NCBI GenBank assembly: GCA_002104985.1
Contig: MCGO01000019.1
Span: 1 to 64,000, forward strand
DNA from: Rhizoclosmatium globosum
Lineage: Eukaryota > Chytridiomycota > Chytridiomycetes > Chytridiales > Chytriomycetaceae
DNA length: 64,000 nt
Direction: 5' to 3'
Position 1 is the stretch's first letter. Each line of letters opens with the position of its first letter. Below are positions 55,237-64,000 of the stretch, one piece after another. The notes beneath the pieces were generated by a model. It was not told where the DNA came from, made no database searches, and worked only from the letters and a program-made list of their open reading frames with translations. The position numbers and the translations under genes are program-made.

Positions 55237-56114
55237 TTACTTTGCACATTCAACACTAACTTGCTTTTGTATGGTTGTATTCAAAAAAAGCGCTCGTTTC
55301 ATCGCCAGCTGCACAAACAAGTATCCTGTCGGCGCAAAGGTCTGTATTGAAGATATCAGAACGAAAAACCCAATGCTGATAGTTGGGACCTCAAGCGTCG
55401 CCAAATTCGCAAACAAAACGATGCTTAATTCAAGTACGAATATAACAAAAGTACCAACTGCACCATAAATGCATATAATACGCTCTCGACTGGTGTTCAC
55501 GTTTGTCATTTGCCTTGTCACGAACCGAAGATAATATCCGTACATTCCAATAACGAAAAATTCAAATCCAAAAGCAAGAGACCCAGATACAATGTCCAAG
55601 TAACTCAAGTAACCATTAACAGAACCTTAAAATTCTCATCCACTGAGTAGTTGGCCCCAATAATTAAAGCGTTAATAGTAATCAACGAAAGTGAGTACAC
55701 ACCCAGCCAAGCAAAAGCAAAAGACCGGGCCATCGGAATAAGCACATCAACTACAAGTATTCCACGAAACCAGGAATAATAAAGCGCAAGCAAATGAAAC
55801 CCAGATATCAAAAGAGTCTGATAAACATTAACCCATCCGTGAGTCGCATCAAATGGTAACGAAAGGCAAAAGACGACCACAATCATGAACAATAACATCA
55901 AATTGAACTTCTTGAAGGCCGCATATGTGAGTGCTTTAATCGTCGGTTTTGTGCTTTCATCAAAAATGAGTTTTATGAGAAACAGCAGCTGAAGTAGCGA
56001 TATGCAAACAACGATCCAAGATTCATAGACTATGATATTAGCCCAAGTTTCTATGTATTCTTGCCAGGGGTTCAAACGGAAAACTGCTGTCTGGTTTGTT
56101 TCGAATGAAGTCAT
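55237..56114 (-). CDS. Seven-helix membrane protein (family member 2, frameshifted)
   Basis: Starts MTSFETNQTAVFRLNPWQEY at 56114 and aligns along its length with member 1 (WQEYIDT, SWFRG, NTSRERIICIYGA and QLAMKRALF conserved). One extra or missing base near 55612, between NFKVLL and NGYLSYLDIVSG, splits the frame. All helices are otherwise preserved. The frame stays open upstream of 56114 to 56282, but that part contains an NQGS string like the C-tail of member 1 and is probably not coding. Confidence 0.65.
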
Positions 56115-56270
56115 TATCTCAACAATGAGCAAGAAAAAAAGCCAGTCCCCAGTCAGGAGCTCCATGACTTCAGATATAAACGCGTATTTTGCTACGTATA
56201 AGACCACATCAGGGTTCACTGGTGCAGAAAAGACGCTCCACGCGCACTTTACACTTCCTTGATTCCGAAA

Positions 56271-56345
56271 AATAGAATTCACTCTACTAACTGCACAAAC
56301 AAATATCTCGTTGGATTTAACATCTGAATTGATTCAATACAGTGA
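56271..56345 (-). pseudogene. C-terminal remnant of a third seven-helix family copy
   Basis: Minus strand reads QMLNPTRYLFVQL, matching QTFAPTGYLFVQLAMKRALF of the neighbours. Nothing else of the copy remains in the next 200 bp. Confidence 0.55.
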
Positions 56346-56574
56346 CGCGAAGTAAAATGTCAAAGTAGTTTTTCCATGGGTCTTGTGGCCAGATTTTTGC
56401 TTCGCTTGTGTCACTGTTCATGTGAATGTTTTTCTCTCTCAGATGAAAGGAAACTAATGTTAATCTGTGAAAATCAAGAAAAACACTGTGTTTTTATGCA
56501 GAACTAATTGAAACAACACCATATTCAAGAAAGCAATAACGAAGTTATTTGTTCAACAAGATTTTATTTAAGAA

Positions 56575-57956
56575 TCAACAAATACCATTGAATTTTGAAA
56601 TAGCAGAGGCCACCTCCGTAGGACAGTCGTAAATCGTATAATACGTCAAGATATTATAATTGAACAAGAAAATACCAACACGGAGCAAGAAATGGCCCAT
56701 ATTCGTGGACCCCGAATAATACTGTTTCGCCATTTCACGACTACGTTTCGAAGCATCATGGCCACGAGGAACACGTAATTGTGAGTAAAGCGTGAACACT
56801 TTTGAAATGTCTTGTGGATCTTGGAATCGGCTGAACAACTCACGGATAACACCAACGTCTTCAATTCCAGTCAAAAGCCCGATACCCGCGTTTGGGACCA
56901 TTCCGTGAGCAGCGTCTCCGATAAGCATAACTTTGCCTTTATGATAAGTTGGAGATCTGGAAGTCGTAAATGGCTGCTGGAGAGATTCTGAACGACTTTC
57001 TCATCATAGACTCAACATGCTTTGGAACACCCCACTGAGCAATCATATCAGCCAAACGCGAAGATTCCTTTGGAAGATCAGACACAGGTCGATACTCCTC
57101 GCCTTCAACGGAATCGGGTCATTGAAAGTCATGACTTGAACGCTGCCATTTCTTCGATACCTTGTACGTACAAACCATTTGTTTCTTTTCGCGTTGAAGG
57201 TAAAAAGCGCACGATTCCTTCAAATGAATGCCGTTTTCACGAGTGCGAACAACGCCGATATGTCCAATAACACCAGTGAATTCAGCTTTGCAGTCCTTTC
57301 CAAAAATCGCACGCGTACTGCGGAGTGGACGCCATCGCGCCGACGATAAAATCGCCGGAGGCTGACGTGCCGTCTTCAAAGTTTGCTGTCGCCCCATTCT
57401 CGTTCTCTTCGAGGCTGACGAACTTCTTGCCAGTGAAAGTGCGGACTCCTCTTTAGCGGCCGCTTGAATCAAGATACTATGAAGCTGAATATCGTTAAAC
57501 ATCTTCATCATGTGACCCAAATACACAATTACCTTGGATCTAAGGATCTGGATTGGCGGCTGGAGCAAAGGATCAGTCTCTCCCGCTCGACGGTTCACAT
57601 TGATAGTATCAAGAGCCACGTTAGCAGATCCATCAATTTTGAACCAATTTGTGATTTTGGCAGGGAAGGATGACGCCAGCACCTCGTCCAGGACACCAAG
57701 CGTACGGAGAACTCGCAAAGCACTAGCCATCAGAGCGACCGATCCTTTGAGTTTGTTAGCTCATTTACTGTTGGAGTTATCAAGTGATCTTACCTCCAGA
57801 GTCCCCAAAGTCCACTGCGACAGGATTGCCCCCAGACGCAATTGCTGCCTCAACAAGATTAACTTGATCGTAAAGAGTACACTGGATGCCAATCTGATGA
57901 AGAGCAAGTGCTGTAGCCACACCGACGAGACCACTGCCAATGATGAGCGCGTGCAT
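56575..57956 (-). pseudogene. Class A FAD-dependent monooxygenase (copy D, several frameshifts)
   Basis: Exon 1 (MHALIIGSGLVGVATALALH), exon 2 (ASALRVLRTLGVLDEVLASS) and exon 3 are all recognisable, with the standard introns. Exon 3 has at least four one-base losses: near 57445 before the ASKRTRM frame, near 57330 at the DG motif (the GAR...RAIFGKD region is shifted), near 57110 at the PVEGEE segment, and near 56955 before KVMLIGDAAHGMVPNAGIGL. This density is higher than in neighbouring copies, so true inactivation is more likely here. Confidence 0.8.
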
Positions 57957-58272
57957 TTTTGTTGGAAAGCTCTTTTGGGGGGCAACCATCTCCAACCCCA
58001 CAAATTGGGTTTTCGAACTTTCAAAAAATACAATTTGAGCGACAACATGAAGTATGTACTTCTTCCCAGGGACTTTTATTAATGGAGTTTATATCCATAA
58101 TGAAAGCACGTCAAAAGCCGTCAAAGGAAAGTGCTGACCAGGAGAGCTGTCTAACTGTCGAAACTATAGGATTTAATGTTTAACTATATGTTGCTTTCAC
58201 CCTTACGTAATCATTAGACATGTGAATGAAAGCCAACTTCCAGCGAACAACTTGTCCACAAAAATCGCAGAA

Positions 58273-59165
58273 ATGAACTTACCCACAGTCTTGGAAGCCT
58301 TGAACACGATCCAAGACAATCCAAAGGCAACTGCCATCACTCTGATCTCAATCACAGCCGCAACAGGATTGTATCTCTACCGCAAATCCACGAGAGCCAA
58401 GCAATCTCAAGCGGAAACAAAAGACTCTACACCAATTCTAGTCGGAGGCCTCCTCCAAAAGACACCCTTCCCACACGGAGGACCTTTCGTAGCCAAACTG
58501 GAAGCATGTCTCCGATACGCAAACTTCACCTTCAAAGTCGGAATCCCACCAACTGGTTTCTCGGCCAGACCACCAAACAGAAAAGTGCCGGGTTTGTGGT
58601 ACAAAGGAGAACTGCTTGGCGACTCTGAATTGATTGTCAAGAGACTTGTGAAGGATGGAGAAATCGAGGACGTGAATTCGTGGATGGATCCAGTGTCACG
58701 TGCGAATGCGAGATGCTTCGTTTGTCGGTTGAGAACTTTATTTATTGGCGAGTGGGGAAGGAGAGGTGGTTGGATCATGCCGATGAAACGATTGAGGTGT
58801 ATTTTGGAGGGATGCAGAACCGGTATGCATTCTATTTCTTGTCTGTGATTCAGAAGCGCCTGGCTCTTCCTTCACTCCGCAAGATGTTTGACATTATTGG
58901 AACGACACGTTACCCTGAAGAGGCATGGGTTGACATGGAGCATGATTTCTGGTTGAACGTGTCTGTTATCTTGGGTGACAAGAAGTACCTGTTCAGTGAA
59001 GAACGAATGTGTATGGCAGATTTCACAGTATTCGGGTCGTTGGTGAACATTGTGGAGTTTCGCCATATCTCACCAAAGGAGTATGAGGCTGTATCGAAGC
59101 ATCAGAACCTGTTGGAATACGTTGCGCGCATCAAGCAGCAGTTGTATCCTGAATTAAGCAATTAG
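58273..59165 (+). CDS. FAX/metaxin-type glutathione-S-transferase-like membrane protein
   Basis: MNLPTVLEALNTIQDNPKAT is followed by a membrane helix (AITLISITAATGLYLYRK), a thioredoxin-like N-terminal GST domain (FPHGGPFVAKLEACLRYANF, with KVPGLWYKGELLGDSELIV) and an all-helical GST C-terminal domain (LSVENFIYWRVGKERWLD, with FSEERMCMADFTVFGSLVNI). This order is that of the failed-axon-connections/metaxin branch of GST-like proteins, often at the mitochondrial outer membrane. One base is missing near 58708. The ATG at 58273 is preferred because the frame upstream has only a GTG. A role in mitochondrial membrane or detoxification is inferred. Confidence 0.75.
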
Positions 59166-59224
59166 TTATCAATAAACAACTTTTCACAAATGACCATCAC
59201 TGACATTTCACTTGGCACCGATCT

Positions 59225-60798
59225 GTGTCGAAACTTGCCAATTCGAAGGCACTTGGCACTGGCTCGTTTGGGCCAAAGCCGCTGAGCCAAGTCGTTTCCG
59301 AGTCGAATGATCTGTTTTCTGCGGCAGATCGGCACTCGAACGAAACGCCAAAGTCAAAGTGCGAAAGTGTCGACGTTCTTTCAAAGTATTTGACAGCGCC
59401 GTTTCAAGACGATGTTGTCAAATTGAGGGCTTGTTTGCCTGGGTTGCACAGCATGTCTCGTATGATTTGAAAGGGGTGCGTGGTTACAGTAGTCAGTGGC
59501 AGTGCCTGGCAGTAGTTGCTAATCGTTAATCCAGTACTTGTCTGGTCACAGAGGCTCCCAAACTGCCGAGGGTGTCCTGTCTTCCCGAGTATCAGTGTGC
59601 GAGGGCTATGCCAATCTGTTTCTTGCTCTGTGCGAGGCATCGAATCTCAAAGCCTGGAAAGTAACTGGAGCAGCGATGGGTGTTGGCATGGAAGCGGGCG
59701 ATCCTGCTGTCAACTTGGATGCTCATGCCTGGAATGTGGTCCTTGTGAATGGAGAGTATCGGTGAGTGGTGTTAACTGATTCAACTGATTCAGACACAAT
59801 CAGTTACTAACTGCCACCCACCAGATTCATTGAAACCACTTGGGCCGCGGGTTCAATTATGCTCGGTCATTTCGAGAAACATTATGATCCAGAGCCCTAC
59901 TTTCTCGTATCCCCCACTCAGTTCATTTACTCTCACATCCCAAAAACCGATCCTGCCCAACAGTTCCTCTCAGTTCCTCTTACTCATCAAGAATGGATGG
60001 AACTCCCTCACCTTGGACCTGCGTGTCGTCCAAACGGTATTCGATTAGTGCATGCCACGGGACTCCAGCAAACAAACCCGAACTGTCTTTTGTCGTACCT
60101 CGATATTTCGGACGATTATCTGGAGATTATTATTCAAGTTGTCGATTCCAAGTTTGCATCTACCGGAGGAGTTCTAATGGGTCAAATCACATACGGAAAA
60201 GCAGCACCCATCCAAACTGCTGGTATTAAAACCTCTCGCACAACCCATCTCACCCGTCTTCTAAATACAAAACACAGGTAAATCCCTCGTCTGGATCGAG
60301 AACCCCCCACACAAAGATACACTCCATTCCCAAGGCGGCCAATCCCTCCCCCTCCTCACCCACTCCCACCGAAACCCTTCAACCCCTCCAGGTCACACCC
60401 TTCACACCCTCCGTGCAAACCTCCCGCACGGCGACTTTGTAGTCCGCGTCATGGCCTCCCTCCACAAATCCGTTAACTCATGCTACCCAGCCCTAACATT
60501 CCGCGTCAAGAACCGCGGACAAGGCTCGAAACCGCCACCTCCAGTTGTATACGCTGGAAGTGTGAAACCGATTGACCCTCTTGTTGGGAAACTTGCGTAC
60601 GGGAGTACAGTCACATTCAGAGTGCAAGGAGCTCACCCCGCGATTGTGTATACTCCCAGCAAGAAAGTGATTGAGATGCATAGTTCTGGAGACGGGTTTT
60701 GGAGTGTTGATGTTCATGTGTGTGAACGAGGGGAGTGGAGAGTTGGGCATGTGGAGGGGATGCGGTATTCGTTTGGTGGCCTTTATACTGTTGCGTAG
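59225..60798 (+). CDS. Kyphoscoliosis-type transglutaminase-like protein
   Basis: After a variable N-terminus, the segment DVLSKYLTAPFQDDVVKLRA and AWVAQHVSYDLKG leads, across an intron (about 59477-59533), into a transglutaminase-like core. The nucleophile is in VSVCEGYANLFLALCEASNL and the histidine in DAHAWNVVLVNGEYR. After a second intron (GTGAGT...CCACCAG, about 59762-59823) the third position is FIETTWAAGS, where the family normally has Asp-Thr-Thr-Trp. Beta-rich repeats of the KY C-terminal type follow, ending FGGLYTVA. Frame breaks occur near 59430 and 60285 (one base each). The start codon is unresolved. The domain is usually a cysteine protease or scaffold; the Asp-to-Glu change leaves activity open. 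Confidence 0.72.
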
Positions 60799-60904
60799 TG
60801 ACAAAGAATGCAAGTGTTATTTGTTTATTTTGTGGTAGCGTATATTATAAGAAGTAAAGCTTATTTGCTGAATAGACGAAGTTTAGGTGTATACTTTCTA
60901 TTGA

Positions 60905-61160
60905 TTACATTTGAGGAATGTTTCTCTTGTTCCCAGATCTGACCGTCAGTAAGACTTTTGTTGCGCGCTTCTGCAAAGCCTCCGAGCCAAGTTCACTCAA
61001 GAAGTCAGTCAATGAAACCCGGCCTCTGATTTGAGGTACTGGAGAACTTTCTGAGCGACGAACGTTGGTTCGGTATTCCTCATTTGCGTATGGATTCTCG
61101 TACGATTCTGACCCAACCTCTGTATCATCAAGGAAAGGGTTTTCATAATGGCCAGACATC
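60905..61160 (-). CDS. Small hypothetical protein with NPF motif
   Basis: MSGHYENPFLDDTEVGSESY starts at 61160 and gives 84 residues. An acidic N-terminal half with ENPF and ENPY motifs (NPF binds EH domains in endocytic proteins) is followed by a basic half (RGRVSLTDFLSELGSEALQK). There is no signal peptide or membrane segment. It is isolated between two divergent neighbours. Coding status is plausible but unproven. Confidence 0.4.
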
Positions 61161-61300
61161 GTAGAGTTTTCCAACTAAACTTTTTTTTGTTGACAACTGA
61201 AACGTAGGGTGCGATTCTGTGCCTCCCTTTCGTGTTTCATTTCAAATTTATTAGAAATCAAGACATCATAATAATCGGTATTTTATATGATAAAAAGTAA

Positions 61301-62716
61301 TTATGGTCTCTGGGTTTCCTTGAATTCGCCAATTGCTGCAGTTACCTCTGACACAAAATCAAACTGATTACCAGCGTTCATCTCAACATATTTAAAATCC
61401 GGTAGATAATTACTGAGACGCTTCCATATATAGCCGATAGTAGACTTTGAATAAAGCTGCATCACAAAGTCGCGGCTTTGTTTGGAAGCCAGATGCCCTT
61501 TAGGAAGATGAATCCGAGAATATAGCTCAAATACTTGTTGGGCATCTTCAATACCCTGTAATTGACTGAATAATTCCTGTAATATTCCAACGCCTTCAAG
61601 GCCTGTTTCAAGGTTCAATGCGGAATACGGCGCAGTTCCATGGGCTGCATCACCAAGGAGTGCCACATTTCGTTTATGGTATACTTCAAGGTTGGGTAAA
61701 TCATACACAGGTCCGAAGGAGATGCGAAACGCATTCCGAATTAAGGTTTCAACGTGTTTCGGAACACCCCATCCTGAAACCATATCCCCCAGTCTCTTTG
61801 ATTCTTTATCGACGTTTAGCACCGTCGGGAATTGTTCGTCTTCACTCGAACGTGGATTGTCGCCTCCATGAACAATTTGAATGACACCAAAATCTTCTGA
61901 TGGTTTGTGCACCCACACCAACCTCTTTCTATCGCGATCAACATAACAAGCGCGATCTTCCTGAACCGTAATCCCAATCTCCTTTAACTTTACAACACCT
62001 GTATACTCAAGCACACCAGTAAACCCCGCCACGGAATCAACACCAAATATAGACTGTCGAGTCGCGGAATGCATTCCATCTGCACCCACAAGAAAATCCC
62101 CAGTCGTCGTAGACCCATCATGAAAGAACGCGATAATCCCGCGTTTCGTTTCGTTAACTGCATGCAGCTTCTTTCCAGTAAAACAACGGATCCCAGATCG
62201 CTGACACGCCTGTAATAGTATGCTCCTCCACTTGATATTAAGGGTAGTTTTAGTCAACCTGTTTCGAAATGTTCAAGATCATATCACACAACCTTGGAGT
62301 ACAGGATCTGACGCGGAACACTCAGAGTTGCATCTGATTTAGAAACAAGTTTCGACGTCGCTTTCGAAATGGCTCCGGATCCATTGATCTTGAAGTAGGT
62401 TGTGCTAGGACACACGCTGGATTGCGTCATTACCTCCTCCAATAGTCCTAGCGACCGGATCAGGCGGAGTGCATTCGTGGACAGGATAACTGCACCTAGA
62501 GCATGAAACGATTGATGTGATAGATTCAGAGAATTGTTAGGAAGTTGGGTTACCTCCTGTTTCTTCAAATTCAACTGGTGTTGAAAGACTTTCGAGGCCA
62601 GTGACTTTGTTGATTGATTGTTCTTGTTCGTAAAGCGTTGGATGAATTCCGACTTGCTTCAGAGCAAGAGCTGTTGAAGCCCCGATAAGGCCAGCTCCAA
62701 CAACAATTGCACGCAT
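61301..62716 (-). CDS. Class A FAD-dependent monooxygenase (copy E, divergent)
   Basis: Starts MRAIVVGAGLIGASTALALK at 62716. Exon 1 ends at EETGG, exon 2 at YSK and exon 3 runs uninterrupted to 61301; intron positions match the other copies. The DG motif is VGADGMHSATRQSIFG and the GD motif VALLGDAAHGTAPYSALNLE. It differs from its siblings in the middle of the protein (VWVHKPSEDFGVIQIVHGGD instead of CTFKVSEEL...VQVMTFNDP) and has a longer C-terminus. The change from MVPNAGLGLL to TAPYSALNLE at the flavin/substrate face suggests a different substrate. Intact. Confidence 0.88.
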
Positions 62717-62797
62717 TTTTCGAAAACGCCACGAGATACATTTCAAATCACAACTACTATGAACTCTATTTCAAAAGAACAAAATCTAACAATGTGG

Positions 62798-63966
62798 TTA
62801 CATTGCCAAACTAATTGCTTTCTGAACTTCAGTCGGACAATCATACAAGTTGTAATACTTGACCAAATTATAGTTGAACAAGAAAATTCCGAAACGAAGC
62901 ATAAAATGGCCCATGGTTTGAGAGCCTTCGTAATACTGTTTCGCCATTTCTCTGCTCCGCTTCGCCGCATCATGGCCACGTGGGACACGCAGTTGAGAGT
63001 ACAAAGCAATTACTTTAGACAGTTCAGATGAAGCTTGATAGTGACGGAAAAGTTCAAGAAGATCACCAACATCTTCAAGGCCAGTCAAAAGTCCAAGACC
63101 AGCGTTTGGAACCATTCCATGGGCAGCATCTCCAATAAGGAGAACGCGTCCTTTATGGTACGTTGGTAGATCTGGAAGATCGTAAATAGCAGCGGGCGAG
63201 ATTCTGAACGACTTTCTCATCATGGCCTCAATGTTCTTTGGTAACCCCCATTCAGCAAGCAGGTCCGCCAACCGCGCAGATTCCTTTGGCAAATCAGGGT
63301 GTGGTCTGTATTCTTCACCTTCAACAGGTGGCGGATCGTTGAACGTCATGACTTGAACTGCGGCGAGTTCTTCGGAGATTTTGAAGGTACAGACCATTTG
63401 TTTCTTCTCACGCTCAAGGTAAAAGGCACATGTTTCCCTCAAAGTGATATTGTTTTCTGCAGTACGGACTACACCAATATGGCCGATACAGCCTGTGAAA
63501 TCAGCTCTGGAACTTTGCACCAAAAATAGCACGACGAGTGGCTGAATGAATACCGTCTGCTCCAATCAGGAAGTCTCCTGTTGCGCTACTTCCATCGGCG
63601 AATTTTGCTGTTACTGCTTGTTCCTCTTCAACCACACCTGAGAGTTTCTTGCCAGTGAAACAGCGAACGCCAGCCTTGTGACATGCTTGCATCAAGATAC
63701 TGTGAAGCTAGTAGAACATCAATAAACCAATTTATGCCAGCAATGGTATCACACCTTTGAACGCAAGATCTGGACAGGGGGTTGAAGAGCAGGATCAGTC
63801 TCACCCGCCTTTCTGTTCACATTCGCAGCGTCGAGAGCAATTGGAGCAGATCCATCGATTTTGAACCAATATGTGGTTTTGGATGGAAGTGATGCCGCCA
63901 TCACTTCATCTAAAAGTCCTAAAGTACGGAGGACTCTCAAACCGCTAGCAGCAAGGACAACAGAGC
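62798..63966 (-). CDS. Class A FAD-dependent monooxygenase (copy F, exon 1 outside window)
   Basis: Exon 2 starts at 63966 (GSVVLAASGLRVLRTLGLL) after an acceptor TAG, so exon 1 lies beyond the right edge. Exon 3 carries IGADGIHSATRRAIFGA and VLLIGDAAHGMVPNAGLGLL and ends at 62798. A one-base indel near 63515, between AIFGAKFQS and SRADFTGCIG, splits exon 3. It is closest in sequence to copies A and C. Confidence 0.82.
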
Positions 63967-64000
63967 CTACGTTAAGACTAAGAAGTTGGTATTGTATCAG

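Overview
The window is eukaryotic and looks like an early-diverging, flagellated (chytrid-type) fungus. The evidence is short GT-AG introns of about 45-75 nt with CTAAC/TACTAAC-like branch sites, TTAGGG-type telomeric repeats, fungal sphingolipid C9-methyltransferases and OPT transporters, a CCDC191/SFI1-like basal-body protein, GPI-type and F-box LRR proteins, and a KICS2-like protein. The order or genus cannot be fixed from the sequence. Many otherwise conserved reading frames are broken by single-base indels. This may be residual assembly error, so 'frameshifted' is kept separate from 'truly dead' below.

Region 1 (1-15.5 kb) has subtelomeric character. It holds the 3' part of an unrecognised AT-rich gene, a tandem array of tRNA-derived SINE-like units, and two head-to-tail non-LTR retrotransposons on the minus strand. 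One of these is 5'-truncated and one is full length; both carry an APE endonuclease and a reverse transcriptase, and each 3' end abuts CCCTAA repeats. A truncated paralogue of the first gene follows, both bounded and interrupted by telomere-like sequence, and then a 0.6 kb AGGACAC minisatellite. All telomere-like tracts read CCCTAA on the + strand, as expected if the telomere lies to the left.

Region 2 (16.5-32 kb) contains two near-identical 804-aa OPT transporters in a tandem segmental duplication. A relic of the 5' end of the CCDC191-like gene next to the second copy shows that the duplicated unit included that gene's start. A flavin monooxygenase and a decayed helical-repeat gene lie between the copies.

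Region 3 (32-46 kb) holds an unrecognised Pro/Ser-rich protein, two sphingolipid C9-methyltransferases flanking a GPI-type LRR gene, and a divergent pair of F-box/WD40 genes, one ending in ubiquitin-interacting motifs.

Region 4 (45.6-64 kb) is a cluster of class A FAD monooxygenases: five further copies plus two exon-1 relics, all minus strand. Mixed in are an F-box/LRR gene, a small membrane protein, a calcineurin-B-like gene, a KICS2-like gene, a tandem 7-TM family, a FAX/metaxin-type GST-like gene and a kyphoscoliosis-type transglutaminase-like gene. Relics of flanking genes on both sides of the 45.7-51.4 kb block show that it was inserted or duplicated between an F-box/WD40 gene and the calcineurin-B-like gene.

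The genes do not form one pathway. The common theme is local duplication and decay next to a repeat-rich chromosome end.
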